A stretch of 64,000 bases of DNA. Origin: CAXXHQ01 sp963665265 (GTDB lineage Bacteria > Planctomycetota > Planctomycetia > Pirellulales > Thermoguttaceae). Positions within the stretch are counted from its first letter, which is position 1, and each line of letters opens with the position of its first letter. A program made the position numbers and the translations under genes. The notes under the pieces were generated by a model. The model searched no databases. It worked only from the letters and a program-made list of their open reading frames with translations, and had not been told where the DNA came from. The stretch covers positions 3,534,001-3,598,000 of the forward strand of contig OY762224.2 in NCBI GenBank assembly GCA_963665265.2, written 5' to 3'. Of this stretch, positions 17,099 to 26,157 are shown one piece after another.

Positions 17099-17668
17099 AT
17101 GAATAATTCCCCGCAAAACTCGGTCCCTTTCTATCGACGCGGAAGTTGGCTTATCACCATTTCCGTGGCCGTCGTTTCAGCCATCGTCTTCTTTGCGATC
17201 CTTAAACCTGGATACAAAGAAATCAACTCCATCCGAACGGAAGTCGCCGAAAAACGCCAGCGCTTGCAAGCCGCGGTCGGCCTCAACGCAGAAATGCTGC
17301 AAACCCGGCAAAAAATCGACCGTTGCGAGACGTTGCTCGCGTCCTGGCGAAAATACATCCCGACGGAACAAGGGCTCCCGAAGATCTTCGGCATCATGCA
17401 AAAGATCAGTAAAAACACAGGCGTCTCAACGCTTAAGTTCGAGCCTCAAGCACATATTAAGCTCGCGGGAACCGAACAAATTCCCGTCGCCATGCAATGC
17501 ACGGGCAGCTTTGCTCAGATCTTCGCCTTCCTCCGCGAAATGGAAACTTTCAACCCGTTAATCTGGGAAAACAGAGTAAATATAGAGAATAAGTCGACAA
17601 CTGGCGAAGTTGCGCATTGCGAGTTAAGTTTCACAATATTTTCCGACAATCCAGAGAATTCCAATTAG
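17099..17668 (+). CDS. pilO: Type IV pilus assembly protein PilO-like
   Basis: A 189-residue bitopic protein with one membrane helix near the N terminus (LITISVAVVSAIVFFAIL), a coiled-coil stretch (IRTEVAEKRQRLQAAV) and a C-terminal ferredoxin-like domain (IPVAMQCTGSFAQIFAFLREMETFNPLIW), the usual PilO layout. The block around FAFLREME is typical of the PilO/GspM fold. It follows pilN by 16 bases and forms the PilN-PilO heterodimer in the known systems. Assignment rests on layout and order. Confidence 0.8.
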   Translation: MNNSPQNSVPFYRRGSWLITISVAVVSAIVFFAILKPGYKEINSIRTEVAEKRQRLQAAVGLNAEMLQTRQKIDRCETLLASWRKYIPTEQGLPKIFGIMQKISKNTGVSTLKFEPQAHIKLAGTEQIPVAMQCTGSFAQIFAFLREMETFNPLIWENRVNIENKSTTGEVAHCELSFTIFSDNPENSN

Positions 17669-17750
17669 GCAAAACTTGCCGATTGGTCGATAAACGATTC
17701 ATACGGGATTATTTAGCCGTCACAGCGCCCAACCGGTTAATTTAGCGAAC

Positions 17751-18404
17751 ATGAGCAATTTCCTCCAACAAATTCAGAAAGAAGCCAAGCGAAGCCCCAA
17801 GAAGGCCGTCCTTCTTGGCGTCCTAGCCGTAGCCGCTATCTATTTCTGCTTGCCGTTGGTATTCGGAAGCTCGACGAAGACCGCTAAGAAATCGAAATCA
17901 GGTTCGATGCCCAATAACGCCTCCGCCGCCCCGACGGCGGTCGCAGAGTCATCGCCTGCCGTTCCCGTTTTCGTCAAAGCCGAGAAAGCGACCTTCGACG
18001 GCGAACTTGCGACCCGCGGCATCGACGCGGACCCGCTCTGCAAACCAGCCGAGAAGTTGGCGACGACTCGCGATCCCTTCCGGATCAGCACGACGCCGTC
18101 CCAAATAGAAACGACGAAGAAGCTCGTCTCGGAACCGAAGAAAAAATTCACTTCGCCCGATAGCCTCGGCCTGAAGCTTACCGGCACGCTCGTCGGACCA
18201 AAAAGCGGATTGGCTCAAATTAACGGCAAGACCTACTCGCAGGGCCAAGTCATCGCCGCCTCGAAAGAAGGCCAAGATTACCAAATGACCCTTAAAGCGA
18301 TTTACTCGAATTCGGTTTCCTTGACCATGGACGGCAAGGATTATCTGTTGCGTATGCCCACGTCGAACTCGGCGGGCAAGATCGATCTCGTCAAAGAGCA
18401 ATAG
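17751..18404 (+). CDS. PilP/GspC-like periplasmic protein
   Basis: A 217-residue protein with one N-terminal membrane helix (AVLLGVLAVAAIYFCLPLVFG), a long Lys/Ser/Ala/Pro-rich linker, and a small C-terminal beta domain with LGLKLTGTLVGPKSGLAQINGKTYSQGQVI, which resembles the homology region of PilP/GspC (L.GTl....g.A.I.g..y..G..i). In known systems this domain contacts the N0 domain of the secretin, which is the next gene. Unlike PilP it has no lipobox, so GspC-like topology is more likely. Confidence 0.75.
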   Translation: MSNFLQQIQKEAKRSPKKAVLLGVLAVAAIYFCLPLVFGSSTKTAKKSKSGSMPNNASAAPTAVAESSPAVPVFVKAEKATFDGELATRGIDADPLCKPAEKLATTRDPFRISTTPSQIETTKKLVSEPKKKFTSPDSLGLKLTGTLVGPKSGLAQINGKTYSQGQVIAASKEGQDYQMTLKAIYSNSVSLTMDGKDYLLRMPTSNSAGKIDLVKEQ

Positions 18405-18470
18405 TTTGGCGCGTGTTCCAACGCGTCGATAAGCCTCACAAAATCGTAAACTGGCGTCAAGGACGACACC

Positions 18471-20594
18471 ATGAAAGCTTTTCGTCGTATAGCGGCAATA
18501 ACGTTGTTCGCCGTCTTCGGAGTCGGCGCCGCCGTCGCACTCGGTCTTTCCGTCGAAGCGAAGCCCGGCTATTCCGCCGCTCCGACGCAGGAGAAGCGAA
18601 ACAGTTCGGATACGGCCGTCATAATCGCGGAGCCGACACAGTCGGATAAAACCAACGCCGTCGTTTTACCGCCTCCGCCTCCCGCTGAAGTCAAAGATCA
18701 AGTCGCTGCACAGGCGGTGACGGTTTTGCCGAGCCCCGCAGTCGGCGAGCAGCGTCAAGCTCCTTCCGCTCCGGTTATTGCGGCGCCGACGCTTCCGTCG
18801 GCGGCGGTCGAAGCGGTTCGACGCCATCTTAAAACGCCCGCCGCTTCCGCGCCGCCCGCCGTCCAAAAAACCGACGACGAGCCTGCGGAAAAAACGGGAG
18901 CTAAATCCGGCATTTCCGGCGAGGGGGACGGCAAGCTCCGCATCCGCCTCTACGACGAAGACATTCGAAAAGCCTTGGAAATGCTCAGCGAACAAAGCGG
19001 CCTCAATATTCTCGCCGGGAAGAGCGTCGCCGGTAACGTTACCGCTTCGCTTAACAACGTGGACGTCAACAGCGCGCTCGACGCGATCCTTCGTTCCAAC
19101 GGATTCACCGCTAAGCGTAAAGGCAATTACATTTTCGTCGGAACGCCCGACGATTTCACCAATATCGAGCAATCGTTCGACAAGATCGGCGCCCGGGTTT
19201 ATCGCCCCAACTACATAACGGCCGTTGAATTGCAAACGCTCATCAAACCGCTTCTGACCGACAAGACCGGCGTCATTAGCGTCACGTCGGCCTCCGAGGC
19301 GGGAATCGCCACGAACGACGCGAACGCCGGCGGCGACAAATTCGCCGGCAACGAAGCGCTCTTGGTCCGCGACTACGAGGCCGTCCTTTCTCAAATCGAC
19401 CAAGTGGTCGATGAAGTTGACGTGCGACCGGCGCAAGTCTCGATCGAGGCGATGATCCTGAGCGTCAAACTGAAAGACAGCGATAAGCTCGGGGTTAACT
19501 TCCAACTCCTTCGCGACAATCCCAACATCAAGTTCGGTCTAGGCACGCCGTCCAGCTCGCTGGGCGACGTCAAATTCGACGACGGCGGACTAAAGTTCGG
19601 TTTTCTCGACAGCACTTTAGGGGCGTTTCTCGACGCTCTCGAAACGGTGGGCGACACCAACGTCGTCGCCAATCCTCGTTTGATGGTCATGAACAAACAA
19701 CGAGCCGACATTCAAATCGGCGAACAAAAGGGATATCTGAGCACTACCGTCACCGAAACCAGTTCGACGCAAAAGGTCGAGTTTTTAAACATCGGCGCTC
19801 AATTGCGATTACGCCCGTTCATCTCCTCGGACGGCAACGTTCGCCTCGAAATTCATCCCGAGCTCTCCGACGGCAACGTCGATACTTCCTCCGGATATAC
19901 GCTTCCCAACAAAACCATCACGCAAGTCACGACGAACATCATGGTCCGCGACGGATGCACCCTCATTCTCGGCGGATTGATGCGCGACCAGATGGTGACG
20001 ACGACCACGCAAGTTCCGTTCTTCGGCAATTTACCTCTTGTCGGAGCCGCCTTCCGCAACTCGACCGAAACGCTCGAACGCACCGAAGTGCTGGTTCTCA
20101 TCACGCCGCGCATCGTTTACGAACCGAGCGCTTGTCGGGAAGGCGAAAAAGCTCAGTGCGAATTCGAGCGACGTCACAGCACATACGCCGACAAAACGAG
20201 CCCCTTCGGAAAACGTTCCGTCGCCCGTCGCTACTATCGCCTAGCGCAAGCGGCTTGGGCCGAGGGGAATCGCGACAAGGCCTTGCGTTTCGCCGAAATG
20301 GCCGTGCAATTCGATCCGCTAAATCGCGAAGCCATCGATCTCCGCAGCGATATTTGGCGAGGTCAACACACCGAATCGGATGAATCGAAGGACATTGAGA
20401 TTAGCAAACGCGAGGCGGGCAAATTCGGATCTCGCAACGCCTCGAAATCGAATCCGCTCGACGAGGCCTCGATGGCCAATTGGGTCGTCGACGATTTGGA
20501 AAAGGATTCCAAAGAGCCGACGCCGAATCATCCTTATGATCGCGGAACGCCAGGCTCTCGAAAAGACGTTGAAGCTCCGAAAAGATTGAAATAA
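18471..20594 (+). CDS. Secretin (PilQ/GspD family)
   Basis: Outer-membrane pore of the secretion/pilus machine, 707 residues. Signal peptide (AAITLFAVFGVGAAVALGLS), a Pro/Ala-rich region, an N0/STN-type domain (KLRIRLYDEDIRKALEMLSEQSGLNILAGKSVAGNVTASL split over residues ~150-190), further N-domains and the C-terminal secretin domain with MILSVKLKDSDKLGVNFQLL, GALLD-type repeats and the hallmark VPFFGNLPLVGAAFR. After the pore domain there is an added ~130-residue tail with a TPR-like helix pair (YYRLAQAAWAEGNRDKALRF) and a Lys/Glu-rich end, unusual for secretins of proteobacteria. AAGGA lies before ATG 18471. Confidence 0.92.
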   Translation: MKAFRRIAAITLFAVFGVGAAVALGLSVEAKPGYSAAPTQEKRNSSDTAVIIAEPTQSDKTNAVVLPPPPPAEVKDQVAAQAVTVLPSPAVGEQRQAPSAPVIAAPTLPSAAVEAVRRHLKTPAASAPPAVQKTDDEPAEKTGAKSGISGEGDGKLRIRLYDEDIRKALEMLSEQSGLNILAGKSVAGNVTASLNNVDVNSALDAILRSNGFTAKRKGNYIFVGTPDDFTNIEQSFDKIGARVYRPNYITAVELQTLIKPLLTDKTGVISVTSASEAGIATNDANAGGDKFAGNEALLVRDYEAVLSQIDQVVDEVDVRPAQVSIEAMILSVKLKDSDKLGVNFQLLRDNPNIKFGLGTPSSSLGDVKFDDGGLKFGFLDSTLGAFLDALETVGDTNVVANPRLMVMNKQRADIQIGEQKGYLSTTVTETSSTQKVEFLNIGAQLRLRPFISSDGNVRLEIHPELSDGNVDTSSGYTLPNKTITQVTTNIMVRDGCTLILGGLMRDQMVTTTTQVPFFGNLPLVGAAFRNSTETLERTEVLVLITPRIVYEPSACREGEKAQCEFERRHSTYADKTSPFGKRSVARRYYRLAQAAWAEGNRDKALRFAEMAVQFDPLNREAIDLRSDIWRGQHTESDESKDIEISKREAGKFGSRNASKSNPLDEASMANWVVDDLEKDSKEPTPNHPYDRGTPGSRKDVEAPKRLK

Positions 20595-20610
20595 CCGGAA
20601 TCGCGCCGCC

Positions 20611-21861
20611 ATGAATACACCGTTCTCTCATAATTCGAATCATTTACTCCGAACCGCGTTCGCCGCATTGTGCGTTTTCGCATGCGTCGCCTTCGCCCCC
20701 GGTTGCGCCAGCTTCACCGAAGCGACCTCAGGCATGTTCACCGGCGATATTACGCCTGTCAAAAAACAACGAGCGGAATCGGTCAACAAGAACATATCCG
20801 ATAAACGCGACGAGGCGGAATACCGCGCCGCATTGGAGAGCTGGGAGCGAAATGACTCGAAAAAAAGTCGCGAGCAACTGGGCTCCCTGTTAGCCCGTAA
20901 CCCGAGGCATCGCGACTCTCGGCTACTGATGGCCGAAGTTTGTTTGGCGGACGACCAGCCCGAACAAGCCTTGAAGAACGTGAACGCCGTTTTGGACTAC
21001 GCTCCCGATCATGCGCAAGCGTTGTATATGAAGGGATTTGTCTTCGAGTCCGTGGGCCAAACGGAAGGCGCAGTCGACTTTTACGCAAAAGCGGCGAAAG
21101 CCGATCCGCAAAACGCTCTCTACAAAGAAAGCTTGGCGAAGGCCAAAAACGCAGGAAAGGCTCGAGTCGCCCAGTCGGTTAATTCCGAAGACGCCGTCGT
21201 GCAAACGGCCTACGCAGAAATGCTCGACGAATCGTCGTCGCAAGAGGGCCCGATGCTTACGGCGCCCCGCAATATGACTCCGACGAAAGCCCGACGCGCC
21301 GCCGCTGAGGACTCCCCATCGAGGCCGGACTCGTTGGAAACCCCACATCGCAAGATTACCGTTCGTGAAGGATATTCCGATTCCGCTGATAAAATCGATC
21401 AACCGAATAACATCGAATCGACTGCAATTTCGGACGATGCAAAACGGTTTCTGAGCCTTGGAAGCCGCTCGCTGGCGGAAAATAATCTGGAGGCCGCAAA
21501 CGAGTTTTTTCAAAAGGCGATCGCCGCGCAACCGGATAATCCGCAAGTTCCGCTGTCGGCGTCGGCAACGTCGCTACGATCGAACCGACCGGACCTCGCA
21601 ATCGCCCTTCTTACCCCCGCTTCAAAGCGGTTCGCAACTTCCGCCCCGATCTTTCGCATGTTAGGCGCCGCTCACTACCGCGCCGGGGACTACCAATCTT
21701 CTCAAGTTGCTTTGCGACAAGCGCTTTCGTTGGACAAAAGCCATGCGCTATCCTATTTTTTGATGGGAAGCGCTTTAGCGAAACTCGGGAAGTCCGGCCA
21801 AGCCGACGTCTACTACAGACAGGCGGCTGCGATGGACTCGCGTTACGAGTTCCGACGCTAA
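20611..21861 (+). CDS. TPR lipoprotein of the secretion cluster
   Basis: A 416-residue lipoprotein: signal peptide ending in the lipobox APGC (Cys ~31), then several tetratricopeptide repeats (AEVCLADDQPEQALKNVNAVL; ANEFFQKAIAAQPDNPQV; AGDYQSSQVALRQALSLDKSH). It lies 16 bases after the secretin gene. TPR lipoproteins such as PilF/PilW act as pilotins that bring secretin subunits to the outer membrane; by position this one may do the same, which is an inference. A middle stretch (residues ~190-270) is low in complexity. Confidence 0.82.
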   Translation: MNTPFSHNSNHLLRTAFAALCVFACVAFAPGCASFTEATSGMFTGDITPVKKQRAESVNKNISDKRDEAEYRAALESWERNDSKKSREQLGSLLARNPRHRDSRLLMAEVCLADDQPEQALKNVNAVLDYAPDHAQALYMKGFVFESVGQTEGAVDFYAKAAKADPQNALYKESLAKAKNAGKARVAQSVNSEDAVVQTAYAEMLDESSSQEGPMLTAPRNMTPTKARRAAAEDSPSRPDSLETPHRKITVREGYSDSADKIDQPNNIESTAISDDAKRFLSLGSRSLAENNLEAANEFFQKAIAAQPDNPQVPLSASATSLRSNRPDLAIALLTPASKRFATSAPIFRMLGAAHYRAGDYQSSQVALRQALSLDKSHALSYFLMGSALAKLGKSGQADVYYRQAAAMDSRYEFRR

Positions 21862-21990
21862 CGACGCTCTCCGCCGTCGTAAACCCCAAACGCTTAATCT
21901 CCCTTGAAGTTGCGTTCGCGCCGCTTCAAACGAGAACGCGATTTCATATAGGGTAAACGCCGGCGCCCGTTTTAAATCGTCGTTGAAAAT

Positions 21991-23478
21991 ATGCGTAGTA
22001 GCTCGCTGTTAAAAATCGCCGCCGTCGCTTTCGCAGTCGCGTTCGTCGCGACTTGCGTATTCGCCTGGGCGTTTTCCTTAACCAACCTATCGACTTCACT
22101 CCTCGGTCGCTTCGCGTTGAGCCTATTCGGTTTCCTCGCCGCAATCGGAGCTACGTATTACATCGTTCGCCGCGTCGAACGCTCCCGTCGCGATTTCGAG
22201 CGCTTCGTCGATTCGCTTTCCCGCTTGAATCCCGCCCACGATTATCTCGACGATCTCCCCTCTCTCGGATCGAACCATCCTTGGCGTTCGACGAGCGAAA
22301 AGATACGTCGTTCGATGCAAGGATTTTTCGCGAAGATTCAAGAGCTGGAGCATTTGAAGACTTCGCAAGACATTCGTTCGCGCCGAGCCTCGGCCAAGGC
22401 GGAACAAATAAAGAACGTTCTGGCCGGCATGTCCGACCCAATGCTCGCAGTGAATGAATGCGACGACGTTATTTTGGCCAACCCCGGCGCCAAGCAACTA
22501 TTCGGCTTCGAAGACGATGCGGAGCGAATCGTTCTTAGCCAAGTGATCGAATGCCGCGAGATTATCGACCTCGTAACGTCGGTTCGACAACGAAAAAACG
22601 TCACGAATCGAAGCGAGGAAATCGAGCTGCTCGGCTCCGACGGCGCAAAACACTGGTACCGCGCCACTGCCAGCAAACTCGCCGGCGAACAAGACGAGGG
22701 CGAATCGTCGAGCGTCGCCCCCGGCGCCGTGCTCGCCCTCCGCGAAATCGACGATCAAAAGGCCCTGCAACGCCGCAACGCCGAGTTCGTCTCGTCGGTC
22801 AGTCATGAAATGAAGACGCCGTTGGCCGGAATCAAGGCCTACGTCGAACTTCTCGCCGACGGCGACGCGGAAGACGAGGCCACCCGCGAAGAGTTTCTCG
22901 GAATCATCCAAAGCCAAGCCGACCGCCTCCAACGCCTCGTCGAGAACTTGCTCGATTTGGCGCGCATCGAAGCAGGCGTCGTTGAAGTGCATAAACGGGT
23001 CATGCCGCTTAACGAAATTCTCGAAGAAGCGCTCCGCGTCGTCCAACACTCCGCCGAAAAGAAAAACATCACGATCACGAGCGAACTTAGCGCGCTTCAC
23101 ATTAGCGTACTGGCCGATCGTGACATGCTCTTGCAATCCGCGATCAATCTGCTTTCGAACGCGGTAAAGTACACCCCCGACGGCGGCCACGTCGTCTTGC
23201 GAAGCCGGCTGCAAGACGATCAAGCGCGTTTCGAAGTGCAAGACGACGGCGTGGGCCTTAGCCCCGAAGACTGCGAAAAGGTCTTCGAGAAGTTCTATCG
23301 CGTGAAGAAAGACAAAGACATGGCCCAAGGCACCGGACTCGGTCTCCCCTTGGCCAAACATATCGCCGAAGACGTCCACGGCGGCCGACTCACGCTGGAA
23401 AGCCAGCTCGGACAAGGGAGTACGTTCGCCATTACCATTCCCTGCGCCTCGAAATTACGAAATGAAACCACCGCCTAA
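21991..23478 (+). CDS. Membrane sensor histidine kinase
   Basis: A 495-residue PhoR-like kinase. Two membrane helices at the N terminus (AVAFAVAFVATCVFAWAF; LSLFGFLAAIGATYYIV) with almost no periplasmic loop, a PAS domain (~135-255: VNECDDVILANPGAKQLFGF), HisKA with the phospho-acceptor in SSVSH272EMKTPLAGIKAYVE, and HATPase with N box NLLSNAVKYTPDG, G1 DDGVGLSPED and G2 GTGLGLPLAKHI. Transcribed with the receiver protein and STAS protein that follow, all within the secretion cluster, so it may control assembly or expression of the machine. The near absence of an outer sensor loop points to sensing inside the membrane or cytoplasm. Confidence 0.93.
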   Translation: MRSSSLLKIAAVAFAVAFVATCVFAWAFSLTNLSTSLLGRFALSLFGFLAAIGATYYIVRRVERSRRDFERFVDSLSRLNPAHDYLDDLPSLGSNHPWRSTSEKIRRSMQGFFAKIQELEHLKTSQDIRSRRASAKAEQIKNVLAGMSDPMLAVNECDDVILANPGAKQLFGFEDDAERIVLSQVIECREIIDLVTSVRQRKNVTNRSEEIELLGSDGAKHWYRATASKLAGEQDEGESSSVAPGAVLALREIDDQKALQRRNAEFVSSVSHEMKTPLAGIKAYVELLADGDAEDEATREEFLGIIQSQADRLQRLVENLLDLARIEAGVVEVHKRVMPLNEILEEALRVVQHSAEKKNITITSELSALHISVLADRDMLLQSAINLLSNAVKYTPDGGHVVLRSRLQDDQARFEVQDDGVGLSPEDCEKVFEKFYRVKKDKDMAQGTGLGLPLAKHIAEDVHGGRLTLESQLGQGSTFAITIPCASKLRNETTA

Positions 23479-23555
23479 CCGCGACGCATAACGCAGAGAG
23501 CCAACGACGAGGAAAACCCTTGATTTACGACGCCCGCCCCGACGCCTATACGAAC

Positions 23556-23945
23556 ATGCCAAAATACATTTTACTTTGCGACGACGAGATCCACATACTT
23601 CGCGCGGCCGAATTCAAATTGAAGAAGGCCGGGTTCGAAGTCGCCATGGCCTTTGACGGCGAAGAAGGGTGGGCGTTGATCCAAGAGCGAAAGCCCGACC
23701 TCGTCGTCACCGATTGCCAAATGCCGCATTTGGACGGACTTGGACTCGCCAATCGCATCCGTTCGACTCCCGAAACCGCCGACATTCCCGTTTTCATGCT
23801 CTCGGCGAAAGGCTTCGAGCTTTCCGCCGATCAATTGCAGCAAGAATTGGGAATTCGCCGATTGATTTTCAAACCGTTCAGTCCGAAAGAATTGCTCATG
23901 GCCGTCGAATCGACCCTGGGCGAAGCCAACGTCGTGAAAAGTTAG
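23556..23945 (+). CDS. Single-domain response regulator (CheY-like)
   Basis: A 129-residue receiver domain with no output domain: acidic pair LLCDDE, the phospho-acceptor D53 in LVVTD-C-QMPHLDG, the Ser of FMLSAK and the Lys of LIFKPFSPKEL. ATG 23556 begins directly before the first strand (MPKYILLCDDE). It follows the histidine kinase by 77 bases and is its likely partner; as a CheY-type protein it would act by protein contact rather than by binding DNA. Confidence 0.92.
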   Translation: MPKYILLCDDEIHILRAAEFKLKKAGFEVAMAFDGEEGWALIQERKPDLVVTDCQMPHLDGLGLANRIRSTPETADIPVFMLSAKGFELSADQLQQELGIRRLIFKPFSPKELLMAVESTLGEANVVKS

Positions 23946-24007
23946 CGAAACAGGCCGGCTTTCTCATTAGCGTGATCGTCCCTCGCGACGGAAAAGAGTG
24001 ATCGACG

Positions 24008-24334
24008 ATGAAATTACCGACGGAAATATTCGGCGATGTGGTCGTGGTGCATGCGCCTGAGGAATGGAGCGCCGAACATTGCGACGCGCTAAGCGAATTT
24101 TTTAACACGCTTGAGCAAGACAACGTCGTACTCGACATCGACGCCGTCGAATCGATCGACAGCAAAGGCCTAACGACCATGCTCGATTTTCAAGACGCGT
24201 TGCGTGACCGTGGCGGCGATTTAAAAATCTCGGCCACGAATAAATACAACCGAAAGATTCTGGAATTAACCCGACTCGATCAACAGCTCGAAGCGTTCGA
24301 CGCGGTGATGGACGCCGTGAAAAGCTTCCACTAA
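24008..24334 (+). CDS. STAS-domain anti-sigma factor antagonist-like protein
   Basis: A 108-residue STAS domain of the SpoIIAA/RsbV type, with VVLDIDAVESIDSKGLTTMLDFQDALRDRGGDLKISATNKY split across residues ~43-82. The Ser in D-S-K-G-L is at the site phosphorylated in partner-switching systems. No anti-sigma kinase or PP2C phosphatase is encoded nearby, so it may instead work with the kinase/receiver pair just upstream. It lies 62 bases after the receiver gene and 71 before the ATPase gene. Confidence 0.88.
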   Translation: MKLPTEIFGDVVVVHAPEEWSAEHCDALSEFFNTLEQDNVVLDIDAVESIDSKGLTTMLDFQDALRDRGGDLKISATNKYNRKILELTRLDQQLEAFDAVMDAVKSFH

Positions 24335-24405
24335 GTCGAATAACCGCCCGCACCCGCCACCAGCCCGACCTTCCCTCCTGAAGCCAACCGCCTGAAAGCC
24401 GTCTC

Positions 24406-26151
24406 ATGTCCACCGCCCCTCCGACGACCCGCCGACTTGGAAGTCTGCTCATCGAGCGCGGCTACATCACGCCCGACGGCTTGCTCTCCGCGCTCGAAAA
24501 ACAAAAACAATCGGGACGCGGCAAGCTCCTCGGCGAAATACTGGTCGATCTTGCCTATTGCACCGAAGACCAAATTACCGAATGCTTGGCCGACGAATAC
24601 GGAGTCCCCTACGCGAAGCTCGAACCGCGTCTTTTCGATCCGAAAGTCGTGGACGTGCTTCCCCGCGAATATATCGAAAAGAACCTCGCCTTGCCGTTGT
24701 TCGTCGTTCGCGGCGTGCTGACCGTAGCAATCTCAGAGCCGTCGAATTTGTTCATCATCGACGAAATCCGCAACCTAGCTCGGACGCAAGTGCAGATCGT
24801 CGCCGCGAGCGCCAAAGACATCCGCCGCATGCTCACCACCTTGCCGAACTCGAAGGTGTTCGTCATCGACGACATCATCGAGAACTCGGAATCGACCGAT
24901 GTCACGTTGATCGAAGAGGCGATCGAGGACATCGGCGACGTGGAGGAGATCGCCGGCCAAAATCCTGTCATCCGTCTGGTGAACTACATCGTATTCAACG
25001 CGGTGAAAGAAGGGGCCAGCGACATCCACATCGAGCCCGCCGATCGTTGCACCAGGGTTCGTTACCGAATCGACGGCCGCTTGTACAAAACCCTAGAAGT
25101 CCCGCAACGCTTGCTTAGCGCGGTCACCTCCCGCATTAAGATTATGGCGGCGATGGACATTAGCGAGCGTCGCTTGCCGCAAGACGGCCGCGTCCACGTC
25201 ATGCTCGAAGGTCGCAAGATCGACCTCCGCGTCAGTACGTTCCCGTCGGCACGGGGCGAGAAAACGGTGATCCGCGTTCTCGACACCCGCAGCGTTTCGC
25301 TTCGCCTCGAAGACCTCGGCTTCGGCGAGGACGTTCTGCAAGTTTTCGGAGACAACATCCACGCCCCAAACGGCATCATCTTGGTGACAGGTCCGACCGG
25401 CTCAGGAAAATCGACCACGCTATACGCCGCGCTCAACTCCGTTAGCGCAATGGAGAACAACGTCTGCACGGTCGAAGATCCTATCGAATATCATTTGCCG
25501 CTCATTAACCAATTCCAAGTCCAGCCGAAAATCGGACTTACCTTTCCGACCGCGTTGCGCACGCTTTTGCGTCAAGACCCCGACATTATCATGGTCGGCG
25601 AAATCCGCGACGAAGAGACCGCCCGCACCGCGATTCAGGCCGCGCTCACAGGCCACTTGGTCTTCAGCACGCTACACACAAATGACGCCTGCTCGGCCAT
25701 TACCCGCTTAATCAACATGGGCGTCGAACCGTACCTGATCGGCGCCGCCTTGAATATGGTCCTCGCCCAACGGCTCGTCCGCCGCATTTGCTCAAAATGC
25801 CGCGCCCCCTACGAACCGCAACGCAACGTCCGAAAAGCGCTCGAACGCATGGGCTTCGACTTCAACGAGTTCTATCGCGGCGTCGGCTGTAAGGTCTGCC
25901 GGAACACCGGCTACAAAGGCCGCATCGGAGTCCACGAATTGCTCGTCGTCAGCGATGAAATGCGCGACGCGATCGTTTCCGATCCGACCATCGGCAACCT
26001 ACGCAAGCTCGCCCTCCGCGATAATATGATCACTCTCGCCCATGACGGATTCCGCAAGGTCCGTGAAGGAATCACGACCGTCGAGGAAATTTTCAACATC
26101 GTCGGCGACTCGGCCGATTACGTCGTTCCCCAGACGCCTCCGGCGAAATAA
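24406..26151 (+). CDS. Secretion/pilus assembly ATPase (GspE/PilB)
   Basis: Hexameric motor ATPase, 581 residues. N-terminal MshEN-type domain (LGSLLIERGYITPDGLLSALEKQKQ split around residues 11-35), then NPVIRLVNYIVFNAVKEGASDIHIEP, the Walker A GPTGSGKSTT at 329-338, Asp box, Walker B region IIMVGEIRDEETA and His box GHLVFSTLHTNDA. The metal-binding tetracysteine CSKC...CKVC sits in the C-terminal domain, as in GspE and PilB. It powers pseudopilus or pilus growth. Its gene is followed after 6 bases by the platform protein gene, the usual E-F pairing. Confidence 0.96.
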   Translation: MSTAPPTTRRLGSLLIERGYITPDGLLSALEKQKQSGRGKLLGEILVDLAYCTEDQITECLADEYGVPYAKLEPRLFDPKVVDVLPREYIEKNLALPLFVVRGVLTVAISEPSNLFIIDEIRNLARTQVQIVAASAKDIRRMLTTLPNSKVFVIDDIIENSESTDVTLIEEAIEDIGDVEEIAGQNPVIRLVNYIVFNAVKEGASDIHIEPADRCTRVRYRIDGRLYKTLEVPQRLLSAVTSRIKIMAAMDISERRLPQDGRVHVMLEGRKIDLRVSTFPSARGEKTVIRVLDTRSVSLRLEDLGFGEDVLQVFGDNIHAPNGIILVTGPTGSGKSTTLYAALNSVSAMENNVCTVEDPIEYHLPLINQFQVQPKIGLTFPTALRTLLRQDPDIIMVGEIRDEETARTAIQAALTGHLVFSTLHTNDACSAITRLINMGVEPYLIGAALNMVLAQRLVRRICSKCRAPYEPQRNVRKALERMGFDFNEFYRGVGCKVCRNTGYKGRIGVHELLVVSDEMRDAIVSDPTIGNLRKLALRDNMITLAHDGFRKVREGITTVEEIFNIVGDSADYVVPQTPPAK

Positions 26152-26157
26152 TCAATT

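Noticed and set aside
22498..23415. A 305-residue minus-strand frame within the first kinase gene
   Set aside because: It is antisense to HisKA/HATPase motifs; composition mirrors the coding strand.
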